From: Pseudaminobacter sp040045035
GTDB lineage: Bacteria; Pseudomonadota; Alphaproteobacteria; Rhizobiales; Rhizobiaceae
Direction of reading: 5' to 3'
DNA length: 64,000 bases
Assembly: GCF_040045035.1 (NCBI RefSeq)
Contig: NZ_JBDZDS010000010.1
Coordinates: 124,001-188,000, forward strand
Every line of letters begins with the position of its first letter. The first letter of the stretch is position 1. Below the pieces are notes generated by a model. That model saw nothing but the letters and a program-made list of their open reading frames with translations. It searched no databases and had not been told where the DNA came from. Shown here in pieces: positions 29,600-39,417 of the stretch. The position numbers and the translations under genes are program-made.

Positions 29600-30560
29600 T
29601 GGAGCGGCCGAAGCGTTCTTCGATGAGCGACTGGCCGTATTCGAGGCAGATCGACAGGATCCAGTAGATCATGGACGCCGTGATCAGCATCTCGATGTGC
29701 CGGAATTCCGTCTGGCCCTGCGTGCGAGCGAGATACATGATTTCCCAGACGCCAACGACCGACACCAGCGACGAATCCTTCAGCATGGCGATGAACTGGT
29801 TGCCCGTCGGCGGGATGATGACACGCATCGCCTGCGGCAGGATCACGAGGGCCATGGTCTGGGAAGGATTGAGGCCAAGCGCCGCTGCGCCCTCCGACTG
29901 TCCACGCGGGATGCTCTCGATGCCGGCGCGGAATATCTCGGTCATGTAGGCGCCGTAGCAGAGCGAAAGCGCGAGAATGCCGGCCGGGACGGCGCCGATG
30001 ACATAGCCCACCTGCGGCAGCCCGAGATAAATGATGTAAATCTGCATGAGCAGCGGCAGGCCGCGAAACAGCGAGGTGTAGAACGTTGCAAGCCCATAGA
30101 TGACGCCGTTGTTCGACAATTTGCCGATGGCGCCGACGAGCGCAATTGCCGTGGCGATCGCGATGGAGATCGCGGAAATGTAGAGCGTCGTGACCACGCC
30201 CTGCGTGACCAGGAAGCCGATCTTCTTGGCGATGAAGGCGAAGGAGAGATCGAACGAATAGAAGAACAGCATCAGGAGCACGAAAAGCTCCACCCACACC
30301 GCGACGATCTGCTGGGTGCGCGAAAGCTGGCGCAGCGCCTTCCAGTTGGCGGCTACGATGAGCGCAATCAAGAGGGCGGAGACGAGCCGGCTCGTGGCGG
30401 GGTTTTCGCCTAGCCAGGCTTCGGCCGAGGGCAACAACCGGCTGATCCAAGCGGAGCTGATGTCGAGCTGGTAGAGCGCAAACGTCACCAAGGCCAGAAT
30501 TAACAGGCCGGCGGCCCGCCGCGATGCTTCCGGATAGCTGAGTATCAGTCGGCCGAGCAT
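29589..30560 (-). CDS. Amino-acid-type ABC transporter permease (HisM/GlnP family)
   Basis: The protein is 323 residues from the ATG at 30560, which gives the natural start 'MLGRLILSYPEASRRAAGLL'. A longer reading to 30716 would run through the upstream oxidoreductase gene. The C-terminal two thirds is a polar-amino-acid permease with the EAA loop 'EGAAALGLNPSQTMALVILP'. The N-terminal part adds three extra hydrophobic segments, longer than the usual 220-240 residues. No second permease or ATPase gene is nearby. Confidence 0.88.
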   Translation of the reverse strand: MLGRLILSYPEASRRAAGLLILALVTFALYQLDISSAWISRLLPSAEAWLGENPATSRLVSALLIALIVAANWKALRQLSRTQQIVAVWVELFVLLMLFFYSFDLSFAFIAKKIGFLVTQGVVTTLYISAISIAIATAIALVGAIGKLSNNGVIYGLATFYTSLFRGLPLLMQIYIIYLGLPQVGYVIGAVPAGILALSLCYGAYMTEIFRAGIESIPRGQSEGAAALGLNPSQTMALVILPQAMRVIIPPTGNQFIAMLKDSSLVSVVGVWEIMYLARTQGQTEFRHIEMLITASMIYWILSICLEYGQSLIEERFGRSNVR

Positions 30561-30579
30561 GGTCTCGATCTTTCGCCTT

Positions 30580-31860
30580 TCACGCAGCGCGCTCGCGCCA
30601 CCAGTCCTGAACCTGGAGCTTCCAATAGGTGAGCTGCGCGACCGCAAGCCCGGCCAGACCTCCGGCCCAGACGAGGCCGAAGGGCTCGAACAGCTTGTAG
30701 CGATCAGACTCTCCAAGGATACCTTCGGCGACGACTTTGCCGCCGATTGCAGTGGTATTGAGCCCGTGCCCTCCGAAGGCAGTGCAATACCAGACGCCGG
30801 GGCTCATGCGCCCGATCTGGGGCATGAGATGGCGGGCATAAGACATGAGGCCCGACCAGGCGAGCTCGGTCTTGAGGCCGGCCAGCTGCGGATAAGTGCC
30901 AACCATTTCGGCCCGTAGCTCACTCACGAGCGCCTGCGTGGAGGCGGCGCGCGTCGTGATGCGCCCGCCCCAGAGCAGACGCTTGCCGTCGTCGACGACG
31001 CGGTAGTAATCGCCGGCGCGGCGGTTGTCGCCGATGGCATCCGTAGTCTGGATCGCGGAGGCAATGAGTTCCGGCGCTTCTTCGCTGACCATCACATAGG
31101 TCGCAATCGGGAGGAAGGACCGCTTGAGCCTGCCATGCAGCGAACCCGTGTAGCCGCCGGTGGTGAAGACGACGTTGCACGCCCTCACCTCGCCATTCGC
31201 GGTGGTCACGCGCTTTTGCGCGCCGGTCAGGTCAATGCCTTTCGCCGGTGACGATTCGAAAATGCGGCCGTCGTGGCGCTCGATTTCGCGCGCGACGCCC
31301 CGCAGATAGTTGAGCGGATGGATGTGAAACGACTGTCCGTCGCGCACCGCCTGGAAGTAGCGATCCGACTTCAGTACGGACCGCACCTGGTCGCGATCCA
31401 AGAATTCGAGCTCGTAGCCATGGAGCCGTCGGGCTTCCTCGACATACGCCTTCAGGCTGGCGCCATCGTCATAGCGCAGCACGCTCATCAGACCCGTCTT
31501 CGGCTTCGCGTCGTCGATGCCAAGGACCTGGATGGTCTGGCGGACGAAATCCACGCCCTCTATCGACATTTGGTGCAGACGCCTGGCTGCTTCCTGTCCA
31601 GCAATCCGGGCGATTTGGTCGGTGCCGGTGGCATAGCCCGGACCGACGAACCCACCATTGCGGCCCGAGGCGCCGAACCCGACGCTTTCGGCTTCGAGAA
31701 CCATCACGGTCTGCCCTGCCCTTGCGAGCTGCAGCGCGGTCGTCAGCCCGGCGAGACCGCCGCCGACGATCAGGGTGTCGCACTCTTCCTTACCGGAGAG
31801 CGGCGGACGCTTCTTCGGATCGGACATGGTCCGCTTGTAATAGGTATCGGGATAGGTCAT
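30580..31860 (-). CDS. FAD-dependent oxidoreductase (DAO/PuuB-like)
   Basis: This 426-residue flavoprotein has the Rossmann motif 'DTLIVGGGLAGLTTALQLA' and the DAO-family block 'GFGASGRNGGFVGPGYA'. The fold is shared by gamma-glutamylputrescine oxidase (PuuB), sarcosine oxidase and D-amino-acid oxidases. A hydrophobic C-terminal helix ('PFGLVWAGGLAGLAVAQLTY') is unusual for soluble members. It is co-transcribed with a polar-amino-acid binding protein and permease, so the likely substrate is an amino acid or amine brought in by that importer. The specific substrate is unknown. Confidence 0.85.
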   Translation of the reverse strand: MTYPDTYYKRTMSDPKKRPPLSGKEECDTLIVGGGLAGLTTALQLARAGQTVMVLEAESVGFGASGRNGGFVGPGYATGTDQIARIAGQEAARRLHQMSIEGVDFVRQTIQVLGIDDAKPKTGLMSVLRYDDGASLKAYVEEARRLHGYELEFLDRDQVRSVLKSDRYFQAVRDGQSFHIHPLNYLRGVAREIERHDGRIFESSPAKGIDLTGAQKRVTTANGEVRACNVVFTTGGYTGSLHGRLKRSFLPIATYVMVSEEAPELIASAIQTTDAIGDNRRAGDYYRVVDDGKRLLWGGRITTRAASTQALVSELRAEMVGTYPQLAGLKTELAWSGLMSYARHLMPQIGRMSPGVWYCTAFGGHGLNTTAIGGKVVAEGILGESDRYKLFEPFGLVWAGGLAGLAVAQLTYWKLQVQDWWRERAA

Positions 31861-31890
31861 CGCGCGCCTGGGTCTTTCAGGAAAGGGAAA

Positions 31891-31917
31891 GGCACGGGCC
31901 GCAAATCAGCCCGTGCC
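31891..31917 (-). other. Intercistronic hairpin after binding-protein gene
   Basis: Perfect 9-base arms (GGCACGGGC and GCCCGTGCC) flank a 9-base loop in the short gap between the binding protein and the oxidoreductase. On the minus strand TTTCCCTTTCC follows, not a clean T-run. It may act as a partial terminator or as an mRNA stabiliser favouring the binding protein. Confidence 0.6.
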
Positions 31918-31924
31918 GGTCGAC

Positions 31925-32752
31925 TCAGTCTGCGCTGTAGTCTTTGCCGTACCACTTGGTGGTGAGTTGGGCGAGCGTGCCGTCCTTCTTCATCTCCTCG
32001 ATGAGGCCGCCGACCTTGGCCGTCCACTCCGCATCGCCCTTTTCGGCAATCACGACGAGAGGCTCACGGAAGGCGTATTCACCTTCGATGACGCGGATCG
32101 GGTAGCCGTTCTTCATCGCATTGAGCGCCGTCTGCTCGGGCGCGATCACCGCATTGATGCGAACGCCGTCGCCGAGGCGCAGATCATCGAAGGGAAGCAT
32201 CGAGTCGGCATAAGTGCGGACCTCGCCGGGCTCCAGCTTGTATTCGACCGGAGGCAGGCCCGGCGCGTCGATCTCGAGCCGGCGGTTGATGAAATCTTCC
32301 GACGTAGTCGCCGTTTCGACGGCGATGACCTTGCCGTTGAGGTCGGCCACGGACTGCGCCTTGCTGTCATTGTGGACCGCGTAGACGTAAGGGCTGTAGT
32401 AATAGATGCCGGCGAAATCGATCACCTGGGCGCGGGCTTTGGTCGGCGTCACCGAACCGACGCCGAGGTCGTAGCGCCCCTGCCAGTGGCCGCCGGTCAG
32501 CGTCGCCCATTCAGGCGTCTCGAAGCTCACCTCGACCCCGAGCCGCTTTGCGATCTCGTGCGAAACGTCGATATCGAAGCCGACCATCTGGTTGTTGTCG
32601 TCCAGATAGCTCTGCGGCGGCCAACCGCTGTTGGTGGCGACAACCATTGCCTTCTTTCCCATGACGCGGTCGAGCGTCTGCCCGGCATGGGCCGAGACCG
32701 CGAAGGCGACAAAGGCAGCCCCAATGGCCAGTCGTGCGATGAGCTTTTTCAC
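31925..32752 (-). CDS. Polar amino-acid-type ABC substrate-binding protein
   Basis: This periplasmic binding protein has 275 residues from a GTG start at 32752. The GTG was chosen because a GGGAGGA ribosome site precedes it and a normal Sec signal peptide follows ('KKLIARLAIGAAFVAFAVSA', cleaved after AHA). Family features are 'GFDIDVSHEIAKRLGVEVSF' and 'YDLGVGSVTPTKARAQVIDF'. It is the first gene of the operon with the FAD oxidoreductase, permease and EamA transporter. A palindrome that may be an operator lies 46 bases upstream. Confidence 0.9.
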   Translation of the reverse strand: MKKLIARLAIGAAFVAFAVSAHAGQTLDRVMGKKAMVVATNSGWPPQSYLDDNNQMVGFDIDVSHEIAKRLGVEVSFETPEWATLTGGHWQGRYDLGVGSVTPTKARAQVIDFAGIYYYSPYVYAVHNDSKAQSVADLNGKVIAVETATTSEDFINRRLEIDAPGLPPVEYKLEPGEVRTYADSMLPFDDLRLGDGVRINAVIAPEQTALNAMKNGYPIRVIEGEYAFREPLVVIAEKGDAEWTAKVGGLIEEMKKDGTLAQLTTKWYGKDYSAD

Positions 32753-32797
32753 GTGGTCCTCCCGTTCACTCCCGTCAGCATCCCCCGATTTATGTAA

Positions 32798-32810
32798 GTT
32801 GTCTGACAAC
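32798..32810. promoter_or_regulatory. Putative GntR-type operator GTTGTCTGACAAC
   Basis: This perfect 13-base palindrome (arms GTTGTC and GACAAC around a central T) lies in the promoter region of the binding-protein operon. Its shape resembles FadR-type GntR operators. No GntR gene lies next to it, so the cognate regulator is unknown. It resembles the TTGTCGACAA site near 59672 but has a different centre. Confidence 0.5.
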
Positions 32811-32931
32811 CAAATCTCTAGGTGGGCTTCCTTCGGAGTCAAGAGCACGGCGGCGGCTGACCGGGGAAACGATTGGATCAATCCCGCGCATCCGTAGTGA
32901 CAGATTCCTGACGGCTGGGTTCGTCAGACTC

Positions 32932-33687
32932 CTACCCCTTCCGCTCCTGCAGGATGTTGCCGCCATCCACCACGAGAACGGATCCGTTGACATAACTCGC
33001 TCCATCAGATGCGAGGAAAACCACCGTCGCGGCAACCTCGTCCGGCGTTCCGGGGCGTCCGGGCGGGGTGCGGCGTGCGGCCTCAATCTCTTCCGGCGTC
33101 GAAGCGCCGGTTTCGATCCATCCCGGTGCGACCGCGTTCACGGTGATACCGTGGCGCGCGACCTCCAGCGCCAGCGCATGGGTCATTCCCACCATTCCGG
33201 CCTTGGCCGCGGAATAGGCCGACTCGCCTTCGTTGGATACATAGGGACCGGTGACCGACGCGATGTTGACCACGCGGCCATGCCCGTTCTCGACCATCGG
33301 CGGCAGAAACGCCCTCGTGACGAGAAAAGCCGTCTTTAGGCTGACCTCGATTCCCCGGTTCCAATCGCTCTCAGTCAACTCAGTGAAACGTTTCTGGAGG
33401 GCCGGCTGCGCGGCGGTTCCCATGCCGGCATTGTTGACGAGCACGTCGACGTCGCCGATCTCGGCATGCAGGCGTTCAACCTGCGCCGCGTCCGTCAGAT
33501 CCGCGAGGGCTGCCTTGACCACGATGCCTTCCGCGCGAAGCTCCGCTGCGCGCTCGAAGATGCGCTCGGAGGACGACGTGATGGCCACCGACAGCCCTGC
33601 CCCGGCAAGTGCGCGCGCTATCGCCATGCCGATGCCGTCGGGCGCTCCGGCGCCGGTCACCAGCGCAGTCACGGATTTCGATTGCAT
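32932..33687 (-). CDS. Short-chain dehydrogenase/reductase (SDR) 1
   Basis: The 251-residue enzyme starts at ATG 33687, preceded by GGAGGGG. It has the classical SDR cofactor motif 'LVTGAGAPDGIGMAIARAL', the structural 'NNAGMG', the catalytic Tyr-Lys of 'YSAAKAG' with Ser in 'NIASVTG', and the C-terminal 'VNGSVLVVDGG'. The frame stays open upstream past 34000, but that part is the antisense-frame shadow of the next SDR gene. It is probably co-transcribed with SDR 2; the substrate is unknown. Confidence 0.9.
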   Translation of the reverse strand: MQSKSVTALVTGAGAPDGIGMAIARALAGAGLSVAITSSSERIFERAAELRAEGIVVKAALADLTDAAQVERLHAEIGDVDVLVNNAGMGTAAQPALQKRFTELTESDWNRGIEVSLKTAFLVTRAFLPPMVENGHGRVVNIASVTGPYVSNEGESAYSAAKAGMVGMTHALALEVARHGITVNAVAPGWIETGASTPEEIEAARRTPPGRPGTPDEVAATVVFLASDGASYVNGSVLVVDGGNILQERKG

Positions 33688-33722
33688 GTCCCCTCCCGTT
33701 TGCTCCGGATCCCAAGCTCCGC

Positions 33723-34493
33723 TCAATAGCCTGCGGTCACTCCGAAATCGATCGGAAGCGCCGCGCCGGTAAGCGGAGCACTGCCGGGCTCGCACAGGAA
33801 GTGAATGAGCTCGGCCACCTCCTCCGCCTTGATGAAACGGGCGCGATCGCCTTGCGGGTAGTGCGACAGAAGCCGGCGCTTGTAGCCTTCCGGATCGCCG
33901 TCGCCATACGCCGTGGCCTGATATTCGATCATCGGTGTGGCGACATCTGCCGGACAAACCGCATTGACCCGGACGCCATGGGGCGCCAGTTCCAGCGCAA
34001 GCGCCTTCGACAGCAGCACCAACCCGCCCTTTGAAGCGCAATAGACCGCTGCTCCGTTGTTGCCGACGAGGCCGGCATCGGATGCGATGTTGATGACCGC
34101 ACCCCGCGAGGCGATGAGATGTGGCGTCGCGGCGGCGGTCAGGAAGAACGCGCCCTTGAGATTGATATCGAGCACACGGTCCCAGTCCTGCTCGCTGACT
34201 TGCACGGACGGCCCCTCGAGCCAGACGCCCGCCGCGTTCACCAACACGTCGATCCCGCCGCCCCAGGCGACAGCGGCCTCCACCGCCTCCCGGCACGCCG
34301 GAACCGATCGGATGTCGAAGCCGACCCCTAGAACCTCGGTGCCGACCGCCGCGATGCGCCCCTTTGCCTCGTCAAGCCGGGGCCCTTCGAGGTCTGCGAC
34401 CACGATGCGATCACCACCGGCTGCAAACCGCAACGCGGTTGCGATGCCCATGCCGCCAGCACCGCCTGCGATCATGACCGTTCTAGCTGACAT
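33723..34493 (-). CDS. Short-chain dehydrogenase/reductase (SDR) 2
   Basis: This 256-residue SDR has the cofactor motif 'MIAGGAGGMGIATALRF', 'NAAGVW', a catalytic Ser in 'INIASDAG', and the Tyr-Lys pair in 'YCASKGG'. The C-terminal end 'LTGAALPIDFGVTAGY' is typical. It lies 35 bases upstream of SDR 1. The pair may act in sequence on a sugar or polyol derivative, but nothing in the context fixes the substrate. Confidence 0.9.
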   Translation of the reverse strand: MSARTVMIAGGAGGMGIATALRFAAGGDRIVVADLEGPRLDEAKGRIAAVGTEVLGVGFDIRSVPACREAVEAAVAWGGGIDVLVNAAGVWLEGPSVQVSEQDWDRVLDINLKGAFFLTAAATPHLIASRGAVINIASDAGLVGNNGAAVYCASKGGLVLLSKALALELAPHGVRVNAVCPADVATPMIEYQATAYGDGDPEGYKRRLLSHYPQGDRARFIKAEEVAELIHFLCEPGSAPLTGAALPIDFGVTAGY

Positions 34494-34909
34494 CAGGCAC
34501 TCCTCCCGGTCTTCGGGTCAGCCTAGCCTCTCCCGAAACTGCCGTTGGTGTGGCTACAAGAACCGCTTTCACTTCTCAAGACACACAGTTGGGCCATTGG
34601 CGTCTCGGAAATGCTGCCAGAGTCCCGGGGTAGGACGGCGGACGTTGTCTTAAGAACGTCAGACGACAAGCTTTGGGGAGTTGGGCGTCTCGTTCGTATA
34701 TTTTTCCGAATGGCCGATTTTAGGAATTCCATTCCTGTCAAATCCCATCGGTTCAGGGCAATTGTGCGCCCACTGGAACCCTGACCGTCGAGATCGAGTC
34801 CGCTTGCATGCTACGGATTGTCACCCGTCCCGGAACGTACAGCGTCTTCGCATGAGGCGGCGGCGATGCTATTCGCCATGGTGACCCGACTGAAACCGTG
34901 AACTGAAAA
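34494..34909. other. Gene-free region between SDR pair and metN, with inverted repeat
   Basis: I see no convincing gene here. It must hold the divergent promoters of the SDR pair and metNIQ. An inverted repeat GACGTT-N8-AACGTC is at 34641-34660, followed closely by GTCAGAC at 34658-34664, which shares GTCTGAC (other strand) with the palindrome at 32798. I looked for a SAM-type riboswitch before metN and could not recognise one. Confidence 0.5.
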
Positions 34910-35993
<1,084 letters not shown>

Positions 35994-36004
<11 letters not shown>

Positions 36005-36662
36005 GATGCTTTTCGGACTGCTCTGGAAGTCGCTGCTGCAGACGCTACACATGGTGGCCGTGTCCGGCCTGGTCGGATCGTTGATCGGCCTGCCGATCGG
36101 CGTTTTCCTAGCCACCAGCGGCAAGGACGAGCTTTTCCCCGCACCGAAGCTCAACTATGCGATCGGGCTTATCGTCAATGCCGCCCGCTCCACGCCGTTC
36201 ATCATCCTGGTCGTGGCGATCATCCCGTTCACCCGTCTTCTGACCGGCACCTCGATCGGCACCACGGCGGCCATCGTGCCCTTGACCATCGCTACCGTTC
36301 CCTTTTTCGCCCGCCTGGTGGAGGCTGCGATCCGGGAGATCGACAAAGGTTTGATCGAGGCCGCCCGCGCCATGGGCGCGACGCCGATGCAGATCGTCTT
36401 CAAGGTGCTTCTCGCCGAGGCTCGGCCGGCCATCCTGCTCGCCTTCACCATGACCATTGTCAGCCTCATCGGCTATTCGGCGATGGTCGGCGCTGTCGGC
36501 GGCGGCGGCCTCGGCGATCTGGGCATCCGCTACGGTTATCAGCGCTTCATGCCGGAGGTGATGCTGGCCGTGGTGATTGTGCTGATCGTTCTCGTCCAGC
36601 TCGTCCAGAGCGCCGGCGACGCGCTGGCCCGCCACTTCGACAAGCGCAACCGCAAGAGCTGA
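35994..36662 (+). CDS. metI: Methionine ABC transporter permease MetI
   Basis: This 222-residue membrane protein has five hydrophobic segments and the EAA loop 'EAARAMGATPMQIVFKVLL'. The ATG at 35994 was chosen because a GGAGGTG ribosome site precedes it and the family starts there; a longer reading would add 12 residues from inside metN. It lies between metN and metQ and completes the importer. Confidence 0.96.
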
Positions 36663-36706
36663 TTTCCATCCTCCCTCCCAAGTCGTGTAACATCAAGGAG
36701 ATACAC

Positions 36707-37483
36707 ATGATGAAGTTCCTCGTCTCTGCGGCCCTTGCCGCCCTCGTCAGCTTCCCGGCGCTGGCCGAAGACATCAAGGTCGGCGTCACACCCGGCGAGC
36801 ACGCGCAGATCATGGAAAAGGTCAAGGAGATCGCCGCCAAGAAGGGCCTCAACATCGAGATCCTGGAATTCTCCGACTATGTGGTGCCGAACCAGGCCGT
36901 CGCCGACGGCGACCTCAACGCCAACTCCTTCCAGCACCAGCCCTATCTCGACAACCAGATCGCCGATCGCGGCTTCGATCTCGTCAGCATCGGCAAGACC
37001 ATCACCACGCCGATGGGCGTCTATTCGAAGAAGGTGAAGAACCTCGGCGAGCTCGCTGAAGGCGCGACTGTCGCCATCCCGAACGACCCGACCAATGGCG
37101 GCCGCGCGCTGCTGGTCCTGGCCAAGGAAGGCCTCATCAAGGTCAATCCGGAAGCTGGCCTGAAGGCGGGCCCGGCCGACGTCACCGAGAACCCGAAGAA
37201 CATCCAGTTCTCCGAGCTCGACGCCGCCCAGCTTCCCCGCTCGCTCGACGACGTCGATGCGGCCGTCATCAACACCAACTACGCACTGGAAGCCGGCTTG
37301 CATCCGAAGACCGACGCCATCGCCATCGAAGGCCAGGAGTCGCCCTATGCCAACCTGATCGTCGTGCGCAGCGCCGACAAGGATGCACCGTGGGCCAAGA
37401 CGCTTGTCGAGGCCTACCATGACGACAGCATCAAGGCGTTTATCAACGACGAGTTCAAGGGCGCGCTGATCCCGTCCTGGTAA
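36707..37483 (+). CDS. metQ: Methionine-binding protein MetQ (NlpA family)
   Basis: This 258-residue periplasmic binding protein of the NlpA family shows 'IKVGVTPGEHAQIMEKVKEI' and 'NANSFQHQPYLDNQIADRG'. The signal peptide (about 1-21, ending 'SFPALA') has no cysteine at the cleavage site, so the protein appears to be free in the periplasm, not a lipoprotein. An AAGGAG ribosome site is present. It is the last gene of metNIQ and is followed by a terminator. Confidence 0.95.
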   Translation: MMKFLVSAALAALVSFPALAEDIKVGVTPGEHAQIMEKVKEIAAKKGLNIEILEFSDYVVPNQAVADGDLNANSFQHQPYLDNQIADRGFDLVSIGKTITTPMGVYSKKVKNLGELAEGATVAIPNDPTNGGRALLVLAKEGLIKVNPEAGLKAGPADVTENPKNIQFSELDAAQLPRSLDDVDAAVINTNYALEAGLHPKTDAIAIEGQESPYANLIVVRSADKDAPWAKTLVEAYHDDSIKAFINDEFKGALIPSW

Positions 37484-37529
37484 GCTGCGCCCAGCGCTCC
37501 GGCGCGACGCAGCAAACTGTCGAGCTACG

Positions 37530-37563
37530 ACGCCCGGCTGGCCCAGCGCCTGCCGGGCGTTTT
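37530..37563 (+). terminator. Rho-independent terminator of metNIQ
   Basis: The stem ACGCCCGGC / GCCGGGCGT is followed by T residues. It lies 46 bases past the metQ stop in the matching orientation. It also marks the left edge of the accessory region. Confidence 0.88.
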
Positions 37564-37662
37564 CGTATCGTCGGGCTTGTGAGACTCCGGCAATGCCACA
37601 TTGGTTCATTGCAATCGACTGGAACGCAGCTGAGGCCGAAGGCTTGGCGCGACAGGCCGGAT

Positions 37663-37881
37663 TTATCGCAGCATCGCCGCTCCCGCGACAACGATGATCG
37701 CGAGCAGGACAAGAGCGGCAATGACAATGAGCGTACTGTTTCGTCCGGGCTTCGGCACACTGTCCATGGGGCGCATTGCGTCGGCGAATGTCGCAGCATT
37801 TCTAGAATGCGGCGCAACCTCCGCCTCCGAATCCGCCGCGGGGTCGGTGTGAATATCGGCGGCCTCGGCGTCCGTTTCCAT
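37663..37881 (-). CDS. Hypothetical small membrane-anchored protein
   Basis: This 72-residue frame encodes an acidic, polar N-terminal half and a single C-terminal membrane segment ('STLIVIAALVLLAIIVVAGA') ending in MLR, a tail-anchored layout. I do not recognise the family. No clear ribosome site precedes the ATG at 37881, and the frame stays open upstream without another good start. It lies just beyond the metQ terminator on the opposite strand. Confidence 0.5.
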   Translation of the reverse strand: METDAEAADIHTDPAADSEAEVAPHSRNAATFADAMRPMDSVPKPGRNSTLIVIAALVLLAIIVVAGAAMLR

Positions 37882-38184
37882 TGGGGCCGCAGGGGGATCA
37901 AAACCAAGTGTTTTGTCAGCTTTTCGGCCTGCATCTATGTCCGAGCTATGTCCGAGCGCTCCTGCTTAGGAGTTCCCTCATCTTGTGATCCGGCCATTGG
38001 CGAACCTCCGGATGGATACCAACCGTCGCAATGAAATGATGTTCCCGCAAAGTTTCAACTCGTGAGGGAACGGCGTGGCGGGGCCGCCGATACTCGCGAT
38101 CCGAAATAGAGTGCTCATTGTGAGTGGACTTTCTCGTCGCATCGGCTGGATTCCGAACGGGATCCTTGTTCTCCTAGGGCCATG
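37882..38184. other. Region without a recognisable gene
   Basis: No frame in this 300-base stretch has recognisable protein similarity or a supported start. A short tandem GGACATAG repeat (on the minus strand) occurs near 37935-37955. It leads into the glucose dehydrogenase remnant. Confidence 0.4.
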
Positions 38185-38612
38185 CCAACGCCGCGTCTTT
38201 TCCACTGCCTCCGATTTGCCGCGCCTGTTCGCCATCGACGTCGAGACCGGCAAACCCTGCACAACGTTCGGCGACAACGGATTGGTCGCCCTGCGCCAGG
38301 ACATGGGGCCGGTTCCACCCGGCGTCCACTTCATTTCCTCGCCCCCGCTGTTGGCAAAGGACAGGATCGTGCCGAGCGGATGGGTGCGCGCAAGATGGTG
38401 TACATCAGCATCACCTTCATGCCCTTCAAGCTCAGGATGCTGCCCTACGAAGAGGGTATAAAGGAGGGGCTTTACAAGCCGTGGAGCGGCTGGAACGAGC
38501 CCAACCCGCAGACGCGGTTAAGAACAACCCGCAGCACGGCACCCTCATCGCGATCATAGTGAAGCCTTGGCTCAACATCCCCGGCGTTCCCTGCGTGCGG
38601 CCGCTCGGTCCA
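38185..38612 (+). pseudogene. Remnant of membrane quinoprotein (PQQ) glucose dehydrogenase
   Basis: Pieces of a Gcd-type PQQ dehydrogenase appear in order but in three frames. The first is 'RLFAIDVETGKPCTTFGDNG' with 'HFISSPPLLAKDRIV' (about 38205-38400). The second is 'LYKPWSGWNEPNPQT' (about 38470-38515). The third is 'GTLIAIIVKPWLNIPGVPC' (about 38540-38600). Intact Gcd is near 800 residues, so most of the gene is missing and the rest is frameshifted. Recognition is from family motifs, without a search. It is interrupted at its 3' side by an IS110-type remnant on the other strand. Confidence 0.75.
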
Positions 38613-38613
38613 G

Positions 38614-38940
38614 ATGCCGGAAGCAGGATCGCGCTCCGTGCACCAAGAGCTTTCTCACATAGCGGTTGCCACGTCTGCCGATACCCAGCAGCGTCTGTTT
38701 CCCGCCGGTCGAGTATTGCCTGGGCACCAAACCCAGCCATGCCGCCAGATCGCGAGCTTGCGAAACTGCAGCCCGCTGCCGACAGCGGCGAGCACAGCGG
38801 TCGCACCCAAGGCGCCGATAGCAGGGATTGTCATCAGTCGGCGTGTGACGTCCTCTGGATCGGCGATCGCTTCGAGAAGCGGCAGGGCCGTTGTAGATGC
38901 GGTCCAGAGCGATCCGCGGCGTGCGGCCGAGTGCGCCTAG
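38614..38940 (-). mobile_element. IS110/IS116-family transposase remnant
   Basis: On the minus strand the C-terminal transposase domain is readable in two frames. One gives 'RRLMTIPAIGALGATAVLAA' and the other gives 'ARDLAAWLGLVPRQYSTGGK' followed by 'LLGIGRRGNRYVRKLLVHGA'. These are the conserved IS110 Transposase_20 blocks. The frameshift near 38765 and the missing N-terminal catalytic domain show that the element is dead. No terminal repeats were found, as expected for this family. Confidence 0.82.
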
Positions 38941-39035
38941 CTATCGCGCGCGCGTGCTGCCGGGGGAACTCTAGCAATGGGACGTTTGCCGACTGGCAGC
39001 TTTCATGTCGGGTGGTATTCTGATTCACGCTCAAC

Positions 39036-39251
39036 ATGAGCCTATATGAACTGACCGACCTCGAGTGGCGCTTGATCCGGCGAAGCGTGCCGCACGTCAA
39101 TGACCGGCGCATGCTCAACGGCACCTTCTTGATAGTGCGAGTGGGAACTCCATGGCGGCACCTGCCGGAGCGCTCCGATCCACACACTACCTGCTACGCC
39201 ACTCCTTGGCACATCATCCGTCGCAGAGGTATTGCCGGCGCCGCCGAGTGA
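39036..39251 (+). mobile_element. IS5-family (IS427-like) transposase N-terminal remnant
   Basis: The 71-codon frame encodes the N-terminal block of an IS5-group transposase: 'YELTDLEWRLIRRSVPHVND', then 'RRMLNGTFLIVRVGTPWRHL' and 'PERSDPHTTCY'. Similarity stops after this and the frame ends, leaving about the first 55 residues. It is a truncated copy without a catalytic DDE domain. Confidence 0.8.
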
Positions 39252-39417
39252 CGATTTCCTACAAATCATGACGCGCCGATTTGGCCGATACGATCCGGTG
39301 ACGTGCTCAATCGTCCCTCATTCGTGAGCGCCAAAAATGGCAATCCGCCAATTGGTGAGTCGGATATGGGAGTCAAAACCACGAAATCCAGCATTTCCAG
39401 GGGTTTCAGGGGCTGAC

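Noticed and set aside
32932..34296. One continuous frame covering both SDR genes
   Set aside because: Only its last 251 codons look like an SDR. The earlier part reads SDR 2 in the wrong frame, and a good start with GGAGGGG exists at 33687.
34494..34909. SAM riboswitch in front of metN
   Set aside because: I could not find the conserved core or pseudoknot pattern of SAM-I or SAM-II; a covariance-model search would be needed to exclude it fully.
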